A DNA stretch of 63,150 bases from Eggerthellaceae bacterium (GCA_017432445.1 JAFRJC010000087.1:82483-145632), one strand, 5' to 3'. Positions 18,714-26,947 are shown, counted from the first letter of the stretch. Translations and numbers: made by a program. The notes: generated from the letters alone by a model not told the origin.

Positions 18714-19364
18714 ATGGAGCTTATCGACCGTTCTTACGAGGGGTTTTACGCCCGGTTCGATCCCTCGAGCCAAAAGGAAGGCGTATTGTTGATGGGTGCA
18801 GACAACATCGTCGGCACTGACTACGAAATAGTTTTCAAAACGGAGAATGGCATCAACATCGCTTGGGCGAAAAACCGGTTCGGCTATGAGATGGGCTCTT
18901 TTGACATCGATACATCTCGTAAGCTCCAGATTGCCAAAGGTCGAGGTCAAACGGTTCGGGCACTACTTGCTTTTGTGGGTTTTTCAGATACGCCCGAACC
19001 AGGACATTACTGGGGCCAGATGGCTCTCTTCTGCTACAACCCCGCTTATGCCGCCGAGATGAACGCCTTCATCGATCGCATCGCCGTGAAACTTGGACAG
19101 GGTGTTCGCCCTAGAATCGATCTCGGAACCCAAGCTGTCGAGAAGATCTTCACCGAAAAGGATTGGATTCCCAGCGAGACCGTTTCCTTTTCAAAAAAGG
19201 ATTCCAACTCCGTCATCATGAAGGACGAACGTACGATCACGGATGGTCTCGTCGAGCAGGCGCGTGCTGGCAACAAGGGCTGTTACGTCATTAGCATCGC
19301 CTTTATCGTGGTGGTGGTCCTTGCTCTTCTCGCCGGTGTCGCATACATATTTGGCCTGTTCTAA
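18714..19364 (+). CDS. Tail-anchored membrane protein, unknown
   Basis: 216 residues. A soluble N-terminal domain of about 185 residues mixes beta and alpha segments and has aromatic-rich stretches (HYWGQMALFCYN). One C-terminal helix (VISIAFIVVVVLALLAGVAYIFGLF) would anchor it with the domain in the cytoplasm. There is no signal peptide. The start follows AGGAAGAAAGGG. It is divergent from dinG and convergent with ddl, with a strong shared terminator after it. No family is recognised. Confidence 0.65.
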   Translation: MELIDRSYEGFYARFDPSSQKEGVLLMGADNIVGTDYEIVFKTENGINIAWAKNRFGYEMGSFDIDTSRKLQIAKGRGQTVRALLAFVGFSDTPEPGHYWGQMALFCYNPAYAAEMNAFIDRIAVKLGQGVRPRIDLGTQAVEKIFTEKDWIPSETVSFSKKDSNSVIMKDERTITDGLVEQARAGNKGCYVISIAFIVVVVLALLAGVAYIFGLF

Positions 19365-19375
19365 TCAAAAAAGAA

Positions 19376-19406
19376 GGCGGCGCTTGCTGCGCCGCCCAAG
19401 GTTTTT
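19376..19406. terminator. Bidirectional terminator between the tail-anchored gene and ddl
   Basis: GGCGGCGC (19376-19383) pairs with GCGCCGCC (19389-19396) over a 5-nt loop. A GTTTTT run follows on the plus side and an A-run precedes it (T-run on the minus strand), so it can serve both convergent genes. Confidence 0.85.
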
Positions 19407-19418
19407 CGATTTCCTTTT

Positions 19419-20357
19419 CTATTCAAGGGCGAACTCGATGAGCTTGATGCAGAGCTCTGGGAAGCTCATGCCGTCGACACTCGCTGCATCTGGTAGAAGG
19501 GAAGTTGCTGTCATACCAGGTATTGTGTTTGTTTCTAAAATCCAAGGAACACCGTCATCGTCGATGATGAAATCAGAACGCGACACTCCCCTACACCCCA
19601 GCACCTTATGTGCTGCGATGGCGTAAGCCTGGATCTTCTTGGTCAAATCCTCGTCAATCGGAGCAGGGCAGATGTGATCTGAACCACCAGGCGCGTACTT
19701 CGATTCGAAATCGTAGGATTCCCCCAGGTTAGGAACGATCTTGATGAGCGGCAAAGCCCTCGGGTCATTGTTGCCCAAGATGGCACAGGTTACTTCGACG
19801 CCCTTAATGAAAGATTCAATCAGTGCCAACTTGTCGACCGCAAACACGCGCTCGATCGCTTCTGGCAGGCAAGCTGCGTCTTCGACTATCTCGACACCAA
19901 GCGAACTTCCCTCTCGGGCTGCTTTCACGACACAAGGAATGCCGATCTCCTCGACAAGGGCATCGTAGTCGAGCTCTTGACCTGCGACGAGCTGCTTGAA
20001 CTTCGCAGTGGGGATATCGTCGGTCATATACATGATCTTCGACTTTATCTTGTCCATGGCAATGGCGCTCGCCTGCACGCCCGAACAGGTATAAGGAATA
20101 CCCGCCAGTTCAAGGAATCCCTGAATCGTGCCATCCTCGCCCATCTTCCCATGAAGGGTTAGGAATGCGACGTCGAACTTCTCATCGATGAGACGCTTCA
20201 AATCCTCCTTGTTTGCAGGGTCAAGGCATTCAACCTGAAAGCCCGCTTCCTCGAGCGCCCCTTTGGCACCTTTTCCGGAAGCGATGGAAATCTCCCTCTC
20301 ACCGCTCGTACCGCCTGAGAGCAGGGCTACACGACACTCTTGGGGATTAATGCTCAC
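19419..20357 (-). CDS. ddl: D-alanine--D-alanine ligase
   Basis: 312 residues. Joins two D-alanines for peptidoglycan precursors using ATP. Family marks seen: SGGTSGEREIS near the N-terminus, FLTLHGKMGEDGTIQG, GIPYTCSGVQASAIAMDK, the ATP-grasp loop REGSSLGVEIVED, and the metal-binding end WILETNTIPGMTATS. The start is a GTG at 20355-20357 after AGGAAAGAAGG; the frame continues upstream but has no better site. It is transcribed away from rlmN, with which it shares an intergenic region containing a parS site. Confidence 0.92.
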   Translation of the reverse strand: MSINPQECRVALLSGGTSGEREISIASGKGAKGALEEAGFQVECLDPANKEDLKRLIDEKFDVAFLTLHGKMGEDGTIQGFLELAGIPYTCSGVQASAIAMDKIKSKIMYMTDDIPTAKFKQLVAGQELDYDALVEEIGIPCVVKAAREGSSLGVEIVEDAACLPEAIERVFAVDKLALIESFIKGVEVTCAILGNNDPRALPLIKIVPNLGESYDFESKYAPGGSDHICPAPIDEDLTKKIQAYAIAAHKVLGCRGVSRSDFIIDDDGVPWILETNTIPGMTATSLLPDAASVDGMSFPELCIKLIEFALE

Positions 20358-20459
20358 GAAGACCTTCTTTCCTCGTCGATTGGAACTTCGCAAAGTATAT
20401 CAAACTCCTCTAACAGGAATGATGGGTGGGGACGGGTTCAATCCGTCATCCTCAATCGA

Positions 20460-20475
20460 TGTTTCACGTGAAACA
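20460..20475. other. parS: parS site upstream of rlmN
   Basis: Perfect TGTTTCACGTGAAACA in the ddl-rlmN divergent gap. It covers the -35 hexamer of the rlmN promoter (20463-20468), so ParB binding could affect rlmN transcription. Confidence 0.92.
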
Positions 20476-20491
20476 TCCAAGACGATATAAT
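20463..20491 (+). promoter_or_regulatory. rlmN promoter, leaderless, overlapping parS
   Basis: TTCACG (20463-20468), a 17-bp spacer and a consensus TATAAT (20486-20491). The ATG at 20498 comes only 6 nt after the -10, so transcription should start at or beside it. No ribosome binding site is seen. Confidence 0.6.
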
Positions 20492-20497
20492 GGCGTC

Positions 20498-21529
20498 ATG
20501 GACACACCTATTAAGACACTATCAATCCAGCAGTTAGAAGACTGCGTCAAAAACGCAGGCTTGCCAAAGTTTAGGGCAGGTCAAATTCTCTCCTGGATCT
20601 ACCATAAGAATGTCTCCTCGTTTCAGGAGATGACAAACCTTCCTCAGGCAGCGCGAGATCAGTTCGACGCGAGCTTTCCTATATATATGCCTACCATTGT
20701 CGACAAGCAGACAAGTTTTGATGGGTCGCGTAAGTATTTACTTGAATTGAACGATGGCGCGCTTGTGGAAACGGTAGGACTCCCCTCCCCTGACGGTCGA
20801 TTGACAGTATGTGTTTCGAGCCAATCCGGGTGCGCTATGGCTTGCGCTTTTTGTGCAACAGGAAAAGCAGGTCTCACGCGAAGCCTCGTACCGGGAGAAT
20901 TCATAGACCAAATCCATGTTGTTCAAGATGACTACGATGAGCGCGTAACTAATGTAGTGGTAATGGGCCAGGGAGAGCCTTTCGCCAATTACGATGCAAC
21001 CCTTGCAGCATTGCGCATCATGAACCACCCAAAGCTTCTAAACATTGGAGCACGGCATATCACGGTATCAACCTGTGGTTTGATCAAGGGTATTAACACG
21101 TTTGCCGATGAGCCCGAGCAGTTCACTTTGGCAATATCACTTCATGCTGCCCATCAAGAGGTTAGAGACAAGCTCATGCCAAGACTTGCTTCGCAACCCC
21201 TTAAAGACCTTAGACGAGCGCTTGTTTCGTATACAGAAAAGACCGGGCGCAGGTTCTCGTTCGAATACGCCCTCATGAAGAACCAGAACGACTCCGAAGA
21301 CGATCTTAATGCCCTGATTGCTTACTGCAGGGGATTGCTTTGCCATGTAAATCTCATTCCCTTGAACAATATCGACGACTCCCCCATCAAACCAGCAAGT
21401 TCCAATCAGTTGAAGCATTGGGAATCCCAACTTCAATCAAAAGGGATTGCCGCCAGCATCAGGGCATCCAGGGGAAGCGACATCGCTGCTGCATGTGGTC
21501 AACTCGCATACAAAAGGCAAAACAACTAG
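20498..21529 (+). CDS. rlmN: 23S rRNA (adenine2503-C2)-methyltransferase
   Basis: 343 residues. A radical-SAM enzyme that methylates A2503 of 23S rRNA and A37 of some tRNAs. The cluster motif CxxxCxxC is visible as CAMACAFCATG near residues 113-123; GQGEPFANYD and STCGLIKGI fit the family; SLHAAHQEVRDKLMP is typical. The substrate-transferring cysteine is expected in RASRGSDIAAACGQLA near the C-terminus. The start ATG at 20498 has no Shine-Dalgarno site but matches the family N-terminus (IKTLSIQQLEDCV). It is a plus-strand gene in a mostly minus-strand arm. Confidence 0.95.
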   Translation: MDTPIKTLSIQQLEDCVKNAGLPKFRAGQILSWIYHKNVSSFQEMTNLPQAARDQFDASFPIYMPTIVDKQTSFDGSRKYLLELNDGALVETVGLPSPDGRLTVCVSSQSGCAMACAFCATGKAGLTRSLVPGEFIDQIHVVQDDYDERVTNVVVMGQGEPFANYDATLAALRIMNHPKLLNIGARHITVSTCGLIKGINTFADEPEQFTLAISLHAAHQEVRDKLMPRLASQPLKDLRRALVSYTEKTGRRFSFEYALMKNQNDSEDDLNALIAYCRGLLCHVNLIPLNNIDDSPIKPASSNQLKHWESQLQSKGIAASIRASRGSDIAAACGQLAYKRQNN

Positions 21530-21565
21530 GTCATTTTCCTTTTAGGTTGCAATCGTAATAAAAGA

Positions 21566-21581
21566 TGTTTCACGTGAAACA
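21566..21581. other. parS: parS site between rlmN and parB
   Basis: Perfect TGTTTCACGTGAAACA in the convergent gap after rlmN. Confidence 0.92.
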
Positions 21582-21597
21582 TTGCTCAACATAAAGA

Positions 21598-21622
21598 GGG
21601 CCGAAGTGACTTACTTCGGCCC
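21598..21622. terminator. Terminator between convergent rlmN and parB
   Basis: GGGCCGAAGT (21598-21607) and ACTTCGGCCC (21613-21622) form a perfect stem with a 5-nt loop, 27 bp beyond the parB stop. The minus strand continues TCTTTATGTT, so it chiefly serves parAB. Confidence 0.75.
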
Positions 21623-21649
21623 AAGGAATAAACGACAATTGTCTGCAGT

Positions 21650-22702
21650 TTAGCTGCTCGTGATCAATCTGAAGAGTCTCTGCAAATCCGCTTCGTCCTT
21701 GAATGTGATCTCAATCTTGTTGCCACCCTTCACGCTCTTGATTTTTACCGCGGTATCGAGTGAATCGCTCAAAGCGCGGGCAACGGTCTTATAAGATTTC
21801 GGTACGGCTACGCGCGATTCTACTTCCTTCTTTTTCTTTCCCGAAATGAGTCGTGCAAGGTTCTCGGCTTCACGAACTGAAAGCTGTTCGTTCACCAGCT
21901 TCTCTGTTAATTTCTGACGTCCCTCTTTCGTGGGAATGGAAAGGATAGCCCTGGCATGGCCGGCAGTGATTCTTTCTTCATATAAGAGCTGTTGGGCTTC
22001 TTCGGGAAGCTCTAAAAGGCGAAGGGCGTTGGTGATGGTGGTGCGCCCTTTTGAGACAGCTTGGGCGACTTCAGATTGGGTCATTTTGCCGCGTTCCATC
22101 ATGCGGCGATACCCATATGCTTCCTCAATGGGATTGAGATCGCTACGCTGGATGTTCTCGATAAGAGCCAAGATGATAGCCTGGTCATCATCAGCTTCCA
22201 CGATGCGAATAGGAATCTTTTTCATCCCTATTTTCTTGCATGCTTGCCAACGGCGCTCACCGGCTATGATTTGATACTTATCGTCAATTCTCCTGACGAG
22301 AATAGGGGAGAGCAGACCGTTTTTCTTAATTGATTCGGCAAGCTCTTCGAGCTCTTCCTTTTTGAAGTTAGTACGTGGCTGATCGGGGTTTGCGATGATG
22401 AGGTCAATGTCAACTTCATCATCGGGTTTTTCCTCGACGACAGTTTCTTTTGGCTTAGGAGCAGAATGAGCTTGAGGGGCTTTTCGTTCCACAACGCGCT
22501 TAATAGTCACGTTTTCCTCAGGCGTGAGGTTCAAGTTGTCTTCAACAACCTCAACTTGAGTCTCTTCGACAGGCTCTTCCTGCGTCTTAGCTGCAGGAGC
22601 ATCCGGCATAGAAAGAGCTGGATCAACTGACAAGCTGCCTTCTGTTGCTCCACCTAACAGCGAGCCAAGCCCGCGTCCAAGACCGCCTCTCGCTTTAGCC
22701 AC
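21650..22702 (-). CDS. parB: Chromosome-partitioning protein ParB
   Basis: 350 residues. A CTP-dependent DNA clamp that loads at parS and spreads, organising the origin for segregation. The N-terminus GGLGRGLGSLLGG is the usual ParA-interacting start; the CTP/parS box is seen as GERRWQACKKIG; a helix-turn-helix follows (SEVAQAVSKGRTTITNALRLL); the C-terminal dimerisation part ends LQRLFRLI. About 80 acidic linker residues separate the start from the CTPase core. The GTG start at 22702 lies inside the end of parA (8-bp overlap), so the two are translationally coupled. Five parS sites lie within 6 kb. Confidence 0.95.
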   Translation of the reverse strand: MAKARGGLGRGLGSLLGGATEGSLSVDPALSMPDAPAAKTQEEPVEETQVEVVEDNLNLTPEENVTIKRVVERKAPQAHSAPKPKETVVEEKPDDEVDIDLIIANPDQPRTNFKKEELEELAESIKKNGLLSPILVRRIDDKYQIIAGERRWQACKKIGMKKIPIRIVEADDDQAIILALIENIQRSDLNPIEEAYGYRRMMERGKMTQSEVAQAVSKGRTTITNALRLLELPEEAQQLLYEERITAGHARAILSIPTKEGRQKLTEKLVNEQLSVREAENLARLISGKKKKEVESRVAVPKSYKTVARALSDSLDTAVKIKSVKGGNKIEITFKDEADLQRLFRLITSS

Positions 22703-23711
22703 GTTGTATCACTTCCTTAGCCAGGTTCGTATATGAAATCGCCCCTTTGCCGAGCGGATCATATTGTGTAATGGGTATACCATAACTCGGAGCTTCGGAT
22801 AATTTTACCGTACGAGGGATAATTGTCTCGAAAACTTGCTTACCGAAGTAATTTCTTACCTCTGCGGCAACCTGACGCGAAAGGGTAGTGCGGCCGTCGT
22901 ACATCGTCAAAAGGATTCCAAAGATCTCCAACGACGGATTTAGCCTGTTTTTGACACGTTTCATTGATTCAAGAAGTTTTGTCACACCTTCGAGTGCATA
23001 GAACTCGGTTTGAATGGGAATTATCAACTTGTCAGCGGCCACGAGAGCATTGACGGTCAAAAGGCCGAGAGATGGGGGACAGTCAACGAGGATGTAGTCA
23101 TACTTGCCGCGCATCTTTCCGACAGCATCCTTCAACCTAAGTTCCCTGGCCATCTCGGAAACCAATTCCACTTCTGCACCTGCCAGATTGATGGTAGAAG
23201 GAGCAAGGTCGAGGCCGGGACAAACATCTGGGATGATGATGTCCTCGAGCTCATCATCGTCAAGCAAGACATTGTAAATGCAACGCGAAAGCTGATTTTT
23301 CTCAACCCCGAGACCGCTCGTCGTATTCCCTTGGGGATCAAGGTCTATAAGAAGAACCTGCTTTCCCTGTTCTCCAAGGGCAGCAGAAAGATTGATAGCG
23401 GTTGTGGACTTGCCGACGCCGCCTTTCTGGTTGATTATCGAAAAGACCTTGGTCAGTCCAACCGCATGGGTGACAGGAAGCTTCTCGTCATATGATTTGA
23501 TGGGAGTAACAACGTAGCTGTCGGGAATAGAGGAGGTAGGTGCATTGGAAACAATCACTTCCTCCGTTTCGACCGTTTCAGGTTGATCGACTTCCAATGT
23601 TTCACGTGAAACGTCATCGGTACTTTGAGATGTTTCACGTGAAACATCTTGGGAAACCAAAGGTTCCTCTTCTACTTTTTTAGTCTTCCTAAAGTTGTCG
23701 AAAATACCCAC
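22695..23711 (-). CDS. parA: Chromosome-partitioning ATPase ParA (Soj)
   Basis: 338 residues. Deviant Walker A KGGVGKSTTAINL near residues 94-106, DLDPQGNTTSGLG and VDCPPSLGLLTVNAL identify a ParA/Soj ATPase, which dimerises on DNA and moves ParB-parS complexes. About 85 extra residues precede the core. Part of this extension, DVSRETSQSTDDVSRETLE, is the translation of two parS sites embedded in the gene. The start is GTG at 23711 after AGGAGGATGTT. The stop overlaps parB. Confidence 0.95.
   Translation of the reverse strand: MGIFDNFRKTKKVEEEPLVSQDVSRETSQSTDDVSRETLEVDQPETVETEEVIVSNAPTSSIPDSYVVTPIKSYDEKLPVTHAVGLTKVFSIINQKGGVGKSTTAINLSAALGEQGKQVLLIDLDPQGNTTSGLGVEKNQLSRCIYNVLLDDDELEDIIIPDVCPGLDLAPSTINLAGAEVELVSEMARELRLKDAVGKMRGKYDYILVDCPPSLGLLTVNALVAADKLIIPIQTEFYALEGVTKLLESMKRVKNRLNPSLEIFGILLTMYDGRTTLSRQVAAEVRNYFGKQVFETIIPRTVKLSEAPSYGIPITQYDPLGKGAISYTNLAKEVIQRG
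23598..23613. other. parS: parS site inside parA (one mismatch)
   Basis: TGTTTCACGTGAAACG, one base from the palindromic consensus at its last position. It encodes VSRET in the ParA N-terminal extension. Confidence 0.85.
23631..23646. other. parS: parS site inside parA
   Basis: Perfect TGTTTCACGTGAAACA, 33 bp from the previous site and in the same reading frame, so VSRET is encoded twice in the ParA N-terminal extension. Confidence 0.92.
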
Positions 23712-23739
23712 AACATCCTCCTAAACACGTCGGATATCG

Positions 23740-23745
23740 ACTATA
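23740..23745 (-). promoter_or_regulatory. Candidate -10 for parAB
   Basis: TATAGT on the minus strand, 28 bp upstream of the parA start, with TTCAGC 18 bp further upstream as a possible -35. Confidence 0.4.
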
Positions 23746-23881
23746 AAACAGCAGGTGAAATAAGCTGAACTACTGAATATATAGAAACACTCGGAAGAGT
23801 GGAAATTGAGGTGGCCTCAAAGGTGTTTGAAAAGTATACAACCTGAAAGCCTTATGAAGGCAACATTCACTGATTGCCTTT

Positions 23882-24076
23882 AAAACACCTTACGGTGCAG
23901 ATGGCGGCATGGTCCCCATGTCTCTCGAAGGCTGTGAAGAGCGTAAGCGCGGCGGGAGCGAGGACTGTTTGAGGCGGCGAAGCCGCCTAGTTCCGCAGCT
24001 GCCGCGCTGAAGCGATGAACGGTTAGCCTGAGCGTGACATGGGGACCATGCCGCCATCTGCACCGTAAGGTGTTTT
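23882..24076. repeat. 195-bp element with 41-bp perfect inverted repeats
   Basis: Left arm 23882-23922 and right arm 24036-24076 are perfect reverse complements over 41 bp (they begin AAAACACCTTACGGTGCAG). The interior continues the symmetry: AGCGCGGC near 23943 pairs imperfectly with GCCGCGCT near 24008, and a tight hairpin AGGCGGC-GAA-GCCGCCT sits at the tip. The whole can fold into one very long hairpin. It fills the gap between rsmG and parA, has no ORF of its own, and stops short of both genes. It could be a non-autonomous palindromic repeat, a structured RNA, or a barrier or nucleoid site. Confidence 0.85.
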
Positions 24077-24113
24077 GTAATCAATATAACGACAACAAGC
24101 TAGCAGTATTTGC

Positions 24114-24785
24114 TTACAGAGGATTCTTTTGTGCTTGACCCTCTAGTCTTGGAAGGCGAACGCTCGGTTTACCGGATTTCCTAAACGTCACGATTCTGCG
24201 CTCGTAGTCATCGAGCATGAAGCTTCTATCCGAGTTCAATTTCATTCCCACAAGCTTTTGAACACGAAGGGCATCGTCCATTTCTTCCTGATCGATATGG
24301 GATTTGTAGCATATGAGCAACCCATCTTTTGCCAAGAGGGGACTGGCGAGTTCCATCAAGACGGAAAGCTTGGACAGTGCGCGTGCGGTTAAGACGGAGA
24401 ACTCGCCGGCACGGCTTCTCGCCAGCAGCTCAGCACGTCCTGCATATACTTCTATCTGATCTTCAAGCCCAAGCTCTTCTATGATAGAAGCCATGATGTC
24501 CATCTTCTTCTTACGGGAATCTATCAACAACGTCTTTCTTCCCGTGGCAATGGAAAGGGGAATACCGGGGTAACCGGCACCACTGCCCATGTCACCGTAA
24601 AGACCTTTTGGTGCGTTCTCCATCTCAGGAAGCCCTGAAAGGGAGTCTTCTATATGAAGGAGCTGAGCCTCGTCGATGCTCGTTATACGGGTGAGATTGG
24701 AAGTCTCATTTGCCTTAACCACCAATTCAAAATGCCTCTGGATTAATTGGCGCTTGTTTTCATCCAATTCCTCAAATGAAGACAT
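24114..24785 (-). CDS. rsmG: 16S rRNA (guanine527-N7)-methyltransferase
   Basis: 223 residues. SAM-dependent methyltransferase acting on G527 of 16S rRNA; loss gives low-level streptomycin resistance in many bacteria. SAM motif I is GDMGSGAGYPGIPLSI; LLIDSRKKKMDIM and TARALSKLSVLMELASPLL fit the family. The N-terminal helix with NLTRI is typical. It follows a terminator after khpB, so it may rely on readthrough or on a promoter of its own. Confidence 0.93.
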   Translation of the reverse strand: MSSFEELDENKRQLIQRHFELVVKANETSNLTRITSIDEAQLLHIEDSLSGLPEMENAPKGLYGDMGSGAGYPGIPLSIATGRKTLLIDSRKKKMDIMASIIEELGLEDQIEVYAGRAELLARSRAGEFSVLTARALSKLSVLMELASPLLAKDGLLICYKSHIDQEEMDDALRVQKLVGMKLNSDRSFMLDDYERRIVTFRKSGKPSVRLPRLEGQAQKNPL

Positions 24786-24804
24786 TCACAACTCCATCCA
24801 TTAC

Positions 24805-24834
24805 AAAAAGAGGCCCCAGCATCGCCAGGGCCTC
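24805..24834 (-). terminator. Terminator after khpB/jag
   Basis: GAGGCCC (24810-24816) pairs with GGGCCTC (24828-24834); on the minus strand the stem is followed by TTTTTG (24809-24804). It separates the rpmH-to-khpB operon from rsmG. Confidence 0.75.
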
Positions 24835-24849
24835 ATTACTTAAAACAAG

Positions 24850-25422
24850 TTACTTAACGGGTACGACCACTACGTGGCGGGCGCTTCCTTCACCTTCGGA
24901 TGCGGTTTCGACACGCGGATCCTCACGAAGGGCCACGTGGATGATACGGCGCTCGTAAGGGGTCATCGGGCGGAGCTTGACGCTGCGACCCTGGGTTGCC
25001 GCCTTGCGCGCAGAAGAACGGGCGAGGGCTTCGAGCTTCTGGCGCTGACGGTTCTTGTAGCTTTCGACATCGACGATGACGGGAAAACGGAAGCCGATCT
25101 TGCGGACGGTGATGGCAGATACCAAGAACTGAAGGGCATCGAGGGTACGACCATGACGGCCGATGAGCACGGCAAGGTCATCACCGGTGATGTCGAGGAT
25201 AAGCTCTCCTTCGTCGCCTTCATATTCGTCGATAGTCACTTCGCCGACGTTGAAGTACTTCAGAACATCTTTGAGAACTGCAATTGCCGTATCGGCGATT
25301 TCGTCGAGTTGCTCGTCAGTGAGGTTCGCAGGATCGTTGGATTGAGGCTCTTGAGCTTCTTCTTCCTGATCCTCGATCTCCTCATCAAGCTCTTCGAACT
25401 CGTTTTCAAATTCCTCAGTCAT
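24850..25422 (-). CDS. khpB: RNA-binding protein KhpB/Jag (KH + R3H domains)
   Basis: 190 residues. An acidic N-terminal 35 residues (EEFENEFEELDEEIEDQEEE) replace the Jag-N domain found in longer homologues. A KH domain (about 60-120) contains the GxxG loop IGRHGRTLDALQFL, and an R3H domain follows with R..IH, seen in YERRIIHVALRED. KhpB with KhpA binds small RNAs and affects cell division and envelope growth in Gram-positives. ATG start at 25422 with AGGAATTCTA upstream. It directly follows yidC, the conserved arrangement. Confidence 0.92.
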   Translation of the reverse strand: MTEEFENEFEELDEEIEDQEEEAQEPQSNDPANLTDEQLDEIADTAIAVLKDVLKYFNVGEVTIDEYEGDEGELILDITGDDLAVLIGRHGRTLDALQFLVSAITVRKIGFRFPVIVDVESYKNRQRQKLEALARSSARKAATQGRSVKLRPMTPYERRIIHVALREDPRVETASEGEGSARHVVVVPVK

Positions 25423-25460
25423 TAGAATTCCTATCTATAGTTTTCCACACCTGATGCGTA

Positions 25461-26267
25461 CTAGCGCTTCTTGGTGGGACGCTTCTTCTTGACTTTGCGC
25501 TCGACCTCTACCTTTACGGGAGCAACTTCGATGTCAACTTCCTCGGCAAGGCGATCCTGCTTCTTCAGATGACGCATGTAAACCTGCTGGGTGATGACGG
25601 CGATGATGCCCGAAACACCCCAGAACAGCAGAACGCCAGCGGGGGAGGACCAGCTGACGAACAGCATCATGATGCTCATGATGATTGACATCATGTACAT
25701 CTGGTTCTTCTGCTGCTGATCTTGGTTATCGCGCTGCTGGAGCAGCATGGGCAGGAACGTGGCGCCTACGAACACGACGATCAAGATGCCGTAGGGAACG
25801 AAAGCCGCGATTCCCTGCTCCATGACTTCCGAAGGAGTGGCGGTGAGGCTCGGCACTATGTTGTAGAACCTGAACGTGCCGTCGTATGCCGGAAGCCAAT
25901 CCTGGATGTTCCTGAGCACCTGGAACAAAGCGATGAAGATAGGCATCTGGATGAGCATCGGGACGCAGCTTGCCAGCGGATTGAACTTGGTTTCCGCGTA
26001 CAGCTTGGTGGTTTCCTCCTGCATGCGAACAGGGTCGTTCTTCCATTGCTCCTGGATAGCCTTGATTCTTGGCTGAACCTTTTGCATCTGGTGGCTCGAC
26101 TTGGTCTGGCTGAGCATGAGGGGCATCATCAGCAAGCGGAACACAATCGTAAACAGGATGATGGCCAAGCCCCAGTCCTGGGCAATGAAGTAGAACTTCT
26201 CCACTATCCAGGCGATAAACCAAAGTATCCCCTCCCAGACGCCGTTAATATGCGAAATTTCTGCCAT
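25461..26267 (-). CDS. yidC: Membrane protein insertase YidC
   Basis: 268 residues, the short Gram-positive/actinobacterial type without the large periplasmic domain. Membrane segments: about 12-30, 33-55 (LAIILFTIVFRLLMMPL, with the groove Arg typical of the family), 100-120, 158-180 and 195-225. A cytoplasmic hairpin (SSHQMQKVQPRIKAIQEQW) precedes the third. The tail is strongly basic (KVKKKRPTKKR), which helps ribosome contact. No lipobox is present. It lies 46 bp after yidD and 38 bp before khpB, part of the ribosome/insertase operon. Confidence 0.95.
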   Translation of the reverse strand: MAEISHINGVWEGILWFIAWIVEKFYFIAQDWGLAIILFTIVFRLLMMPLMLSQTKSSHQMQKVQPRIKAIQEQWKNDPVRMQEETTKLYAETKFNPLASCVPMLIQMPIFIALFQVLRNIQDWLPAYDGTFRFYNIVPSLTATPSEVMEQGIAAFVPYGILIVVFVGATFLPMLLQQRDNQDQQQKNQMYMMSIIMSIMMLFVSWSSPAGVLLFWGVSGIIAVITQQVYMRHLKKQDRLAEEVDIEVAPVKVEVERKVKKKRPTKKR

Positions 26268-26313
26268 TTACCTTCCTTCCTCTATACCAAAGAGAACCAC
26301 TGGTCATCCGCCC

Positions 26314-26604
26314 TTATGGCACTGGATCGTAACCGTATGGTCCTCCCGGACGACAACGTGCGAGGCGTTTTACCGTGAGTTTGAAACCTTTGACAAATCC
26401 GTATTTTTGGAACGCCTGCAAACCGTAGGACGAGCACGATGGCACGAACCTACAGCAACCCGCCAGATGCGGGGAGATGGCAAATTGATAAAACCTGATG
26501 AGGACAATGGCGATGAGGCAAGGGATGCTCTTTCTTCCCTTGTCAGAATCCTCGATGGGGGAGGCTTGAGCCTCTTCGGTATCGCTTAAATGGGCATCAC
26601 ACAT
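26314..26604 (-). CDS. yidD: Membrane protein insertion efficiency factor YidD
   Basis: 96 residues. Contains the family core LIRFYQFAISPHL and the Cys-containing RFVPSCSSYGLQAFQKYGFVKG-type block (residues about 52-73), then RCRPGGPYGYDPVP. YidD assists YidC-mediated insertion. About 25 extra N-terminal residues precede the usual start, so a later start is possible. The ATG at 26602-26604 overlaps the end of rnpA by 8 bp, which favours it through coupling. Confidence 0.9.
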   Translation of the reverse strand: MCDAHLSDTEEAQASPIEDSDKGRKSIPCLIAIVLIRFYQFAISPHLAGCCRFVPSCSSYGLQAFQKYGFVKGFKLTVKRLARCRPGGPYGYDPVP

Positions 26605-26941
26605 GCTTGCTTGTTACGACCTTTGCCTTCATCAGGGCTTTCAATGCATGTTCAACCATGTCTTCAAATGGAGCTTCAGCGACGGGACGCTTAGCCAAGA
26701 AAACAACGTCGTAGCCGGGGAAAGGACCTCCGATCTGGGCGCATACCGCCCTCATACGACGTTTTGCCCGATTGCGCCATACGGCGTTTCCCAAGCGTTT
26801 TCCTGCAATAAAAGCAACACGACCGTTGTGGCCGTGCTGATTCTGGTTCCGTAACACTATTAAGCTCATCTCGGGCGTATGCAAACGCCTTCCGCTGTCG
26901 AAGAGATTAGAAATCTCAATACTCGACTTAATCGTCTTCAC
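26597..26941 (-). CDS. rnpA: Ribonuclease P protein component
   Basis: 114 residues, basic. The RNR signature is seen in GKRLGNAVWRNRAKRRMRAV. Together with the RNA subunit (not in this window) it trims tRNA 5' ends. The start is GTG at 26941, only 6 bp after the rpmH stop, and the stop overlaps yidD. Confidence 0.95.
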   Translation of the reverse strand: MKTIKSSIEISNLFDSGRRLHTPEMSLIVLRNQNQHGHNGRVAFIAGKRLGNAVWRNRAKRRMRAVCAQIGGPFPGYDVVFLAKRPVAEAPFEDMVEHALKALMKAKVVTSKHV

Positions 26942-26947
26942 GACGCA

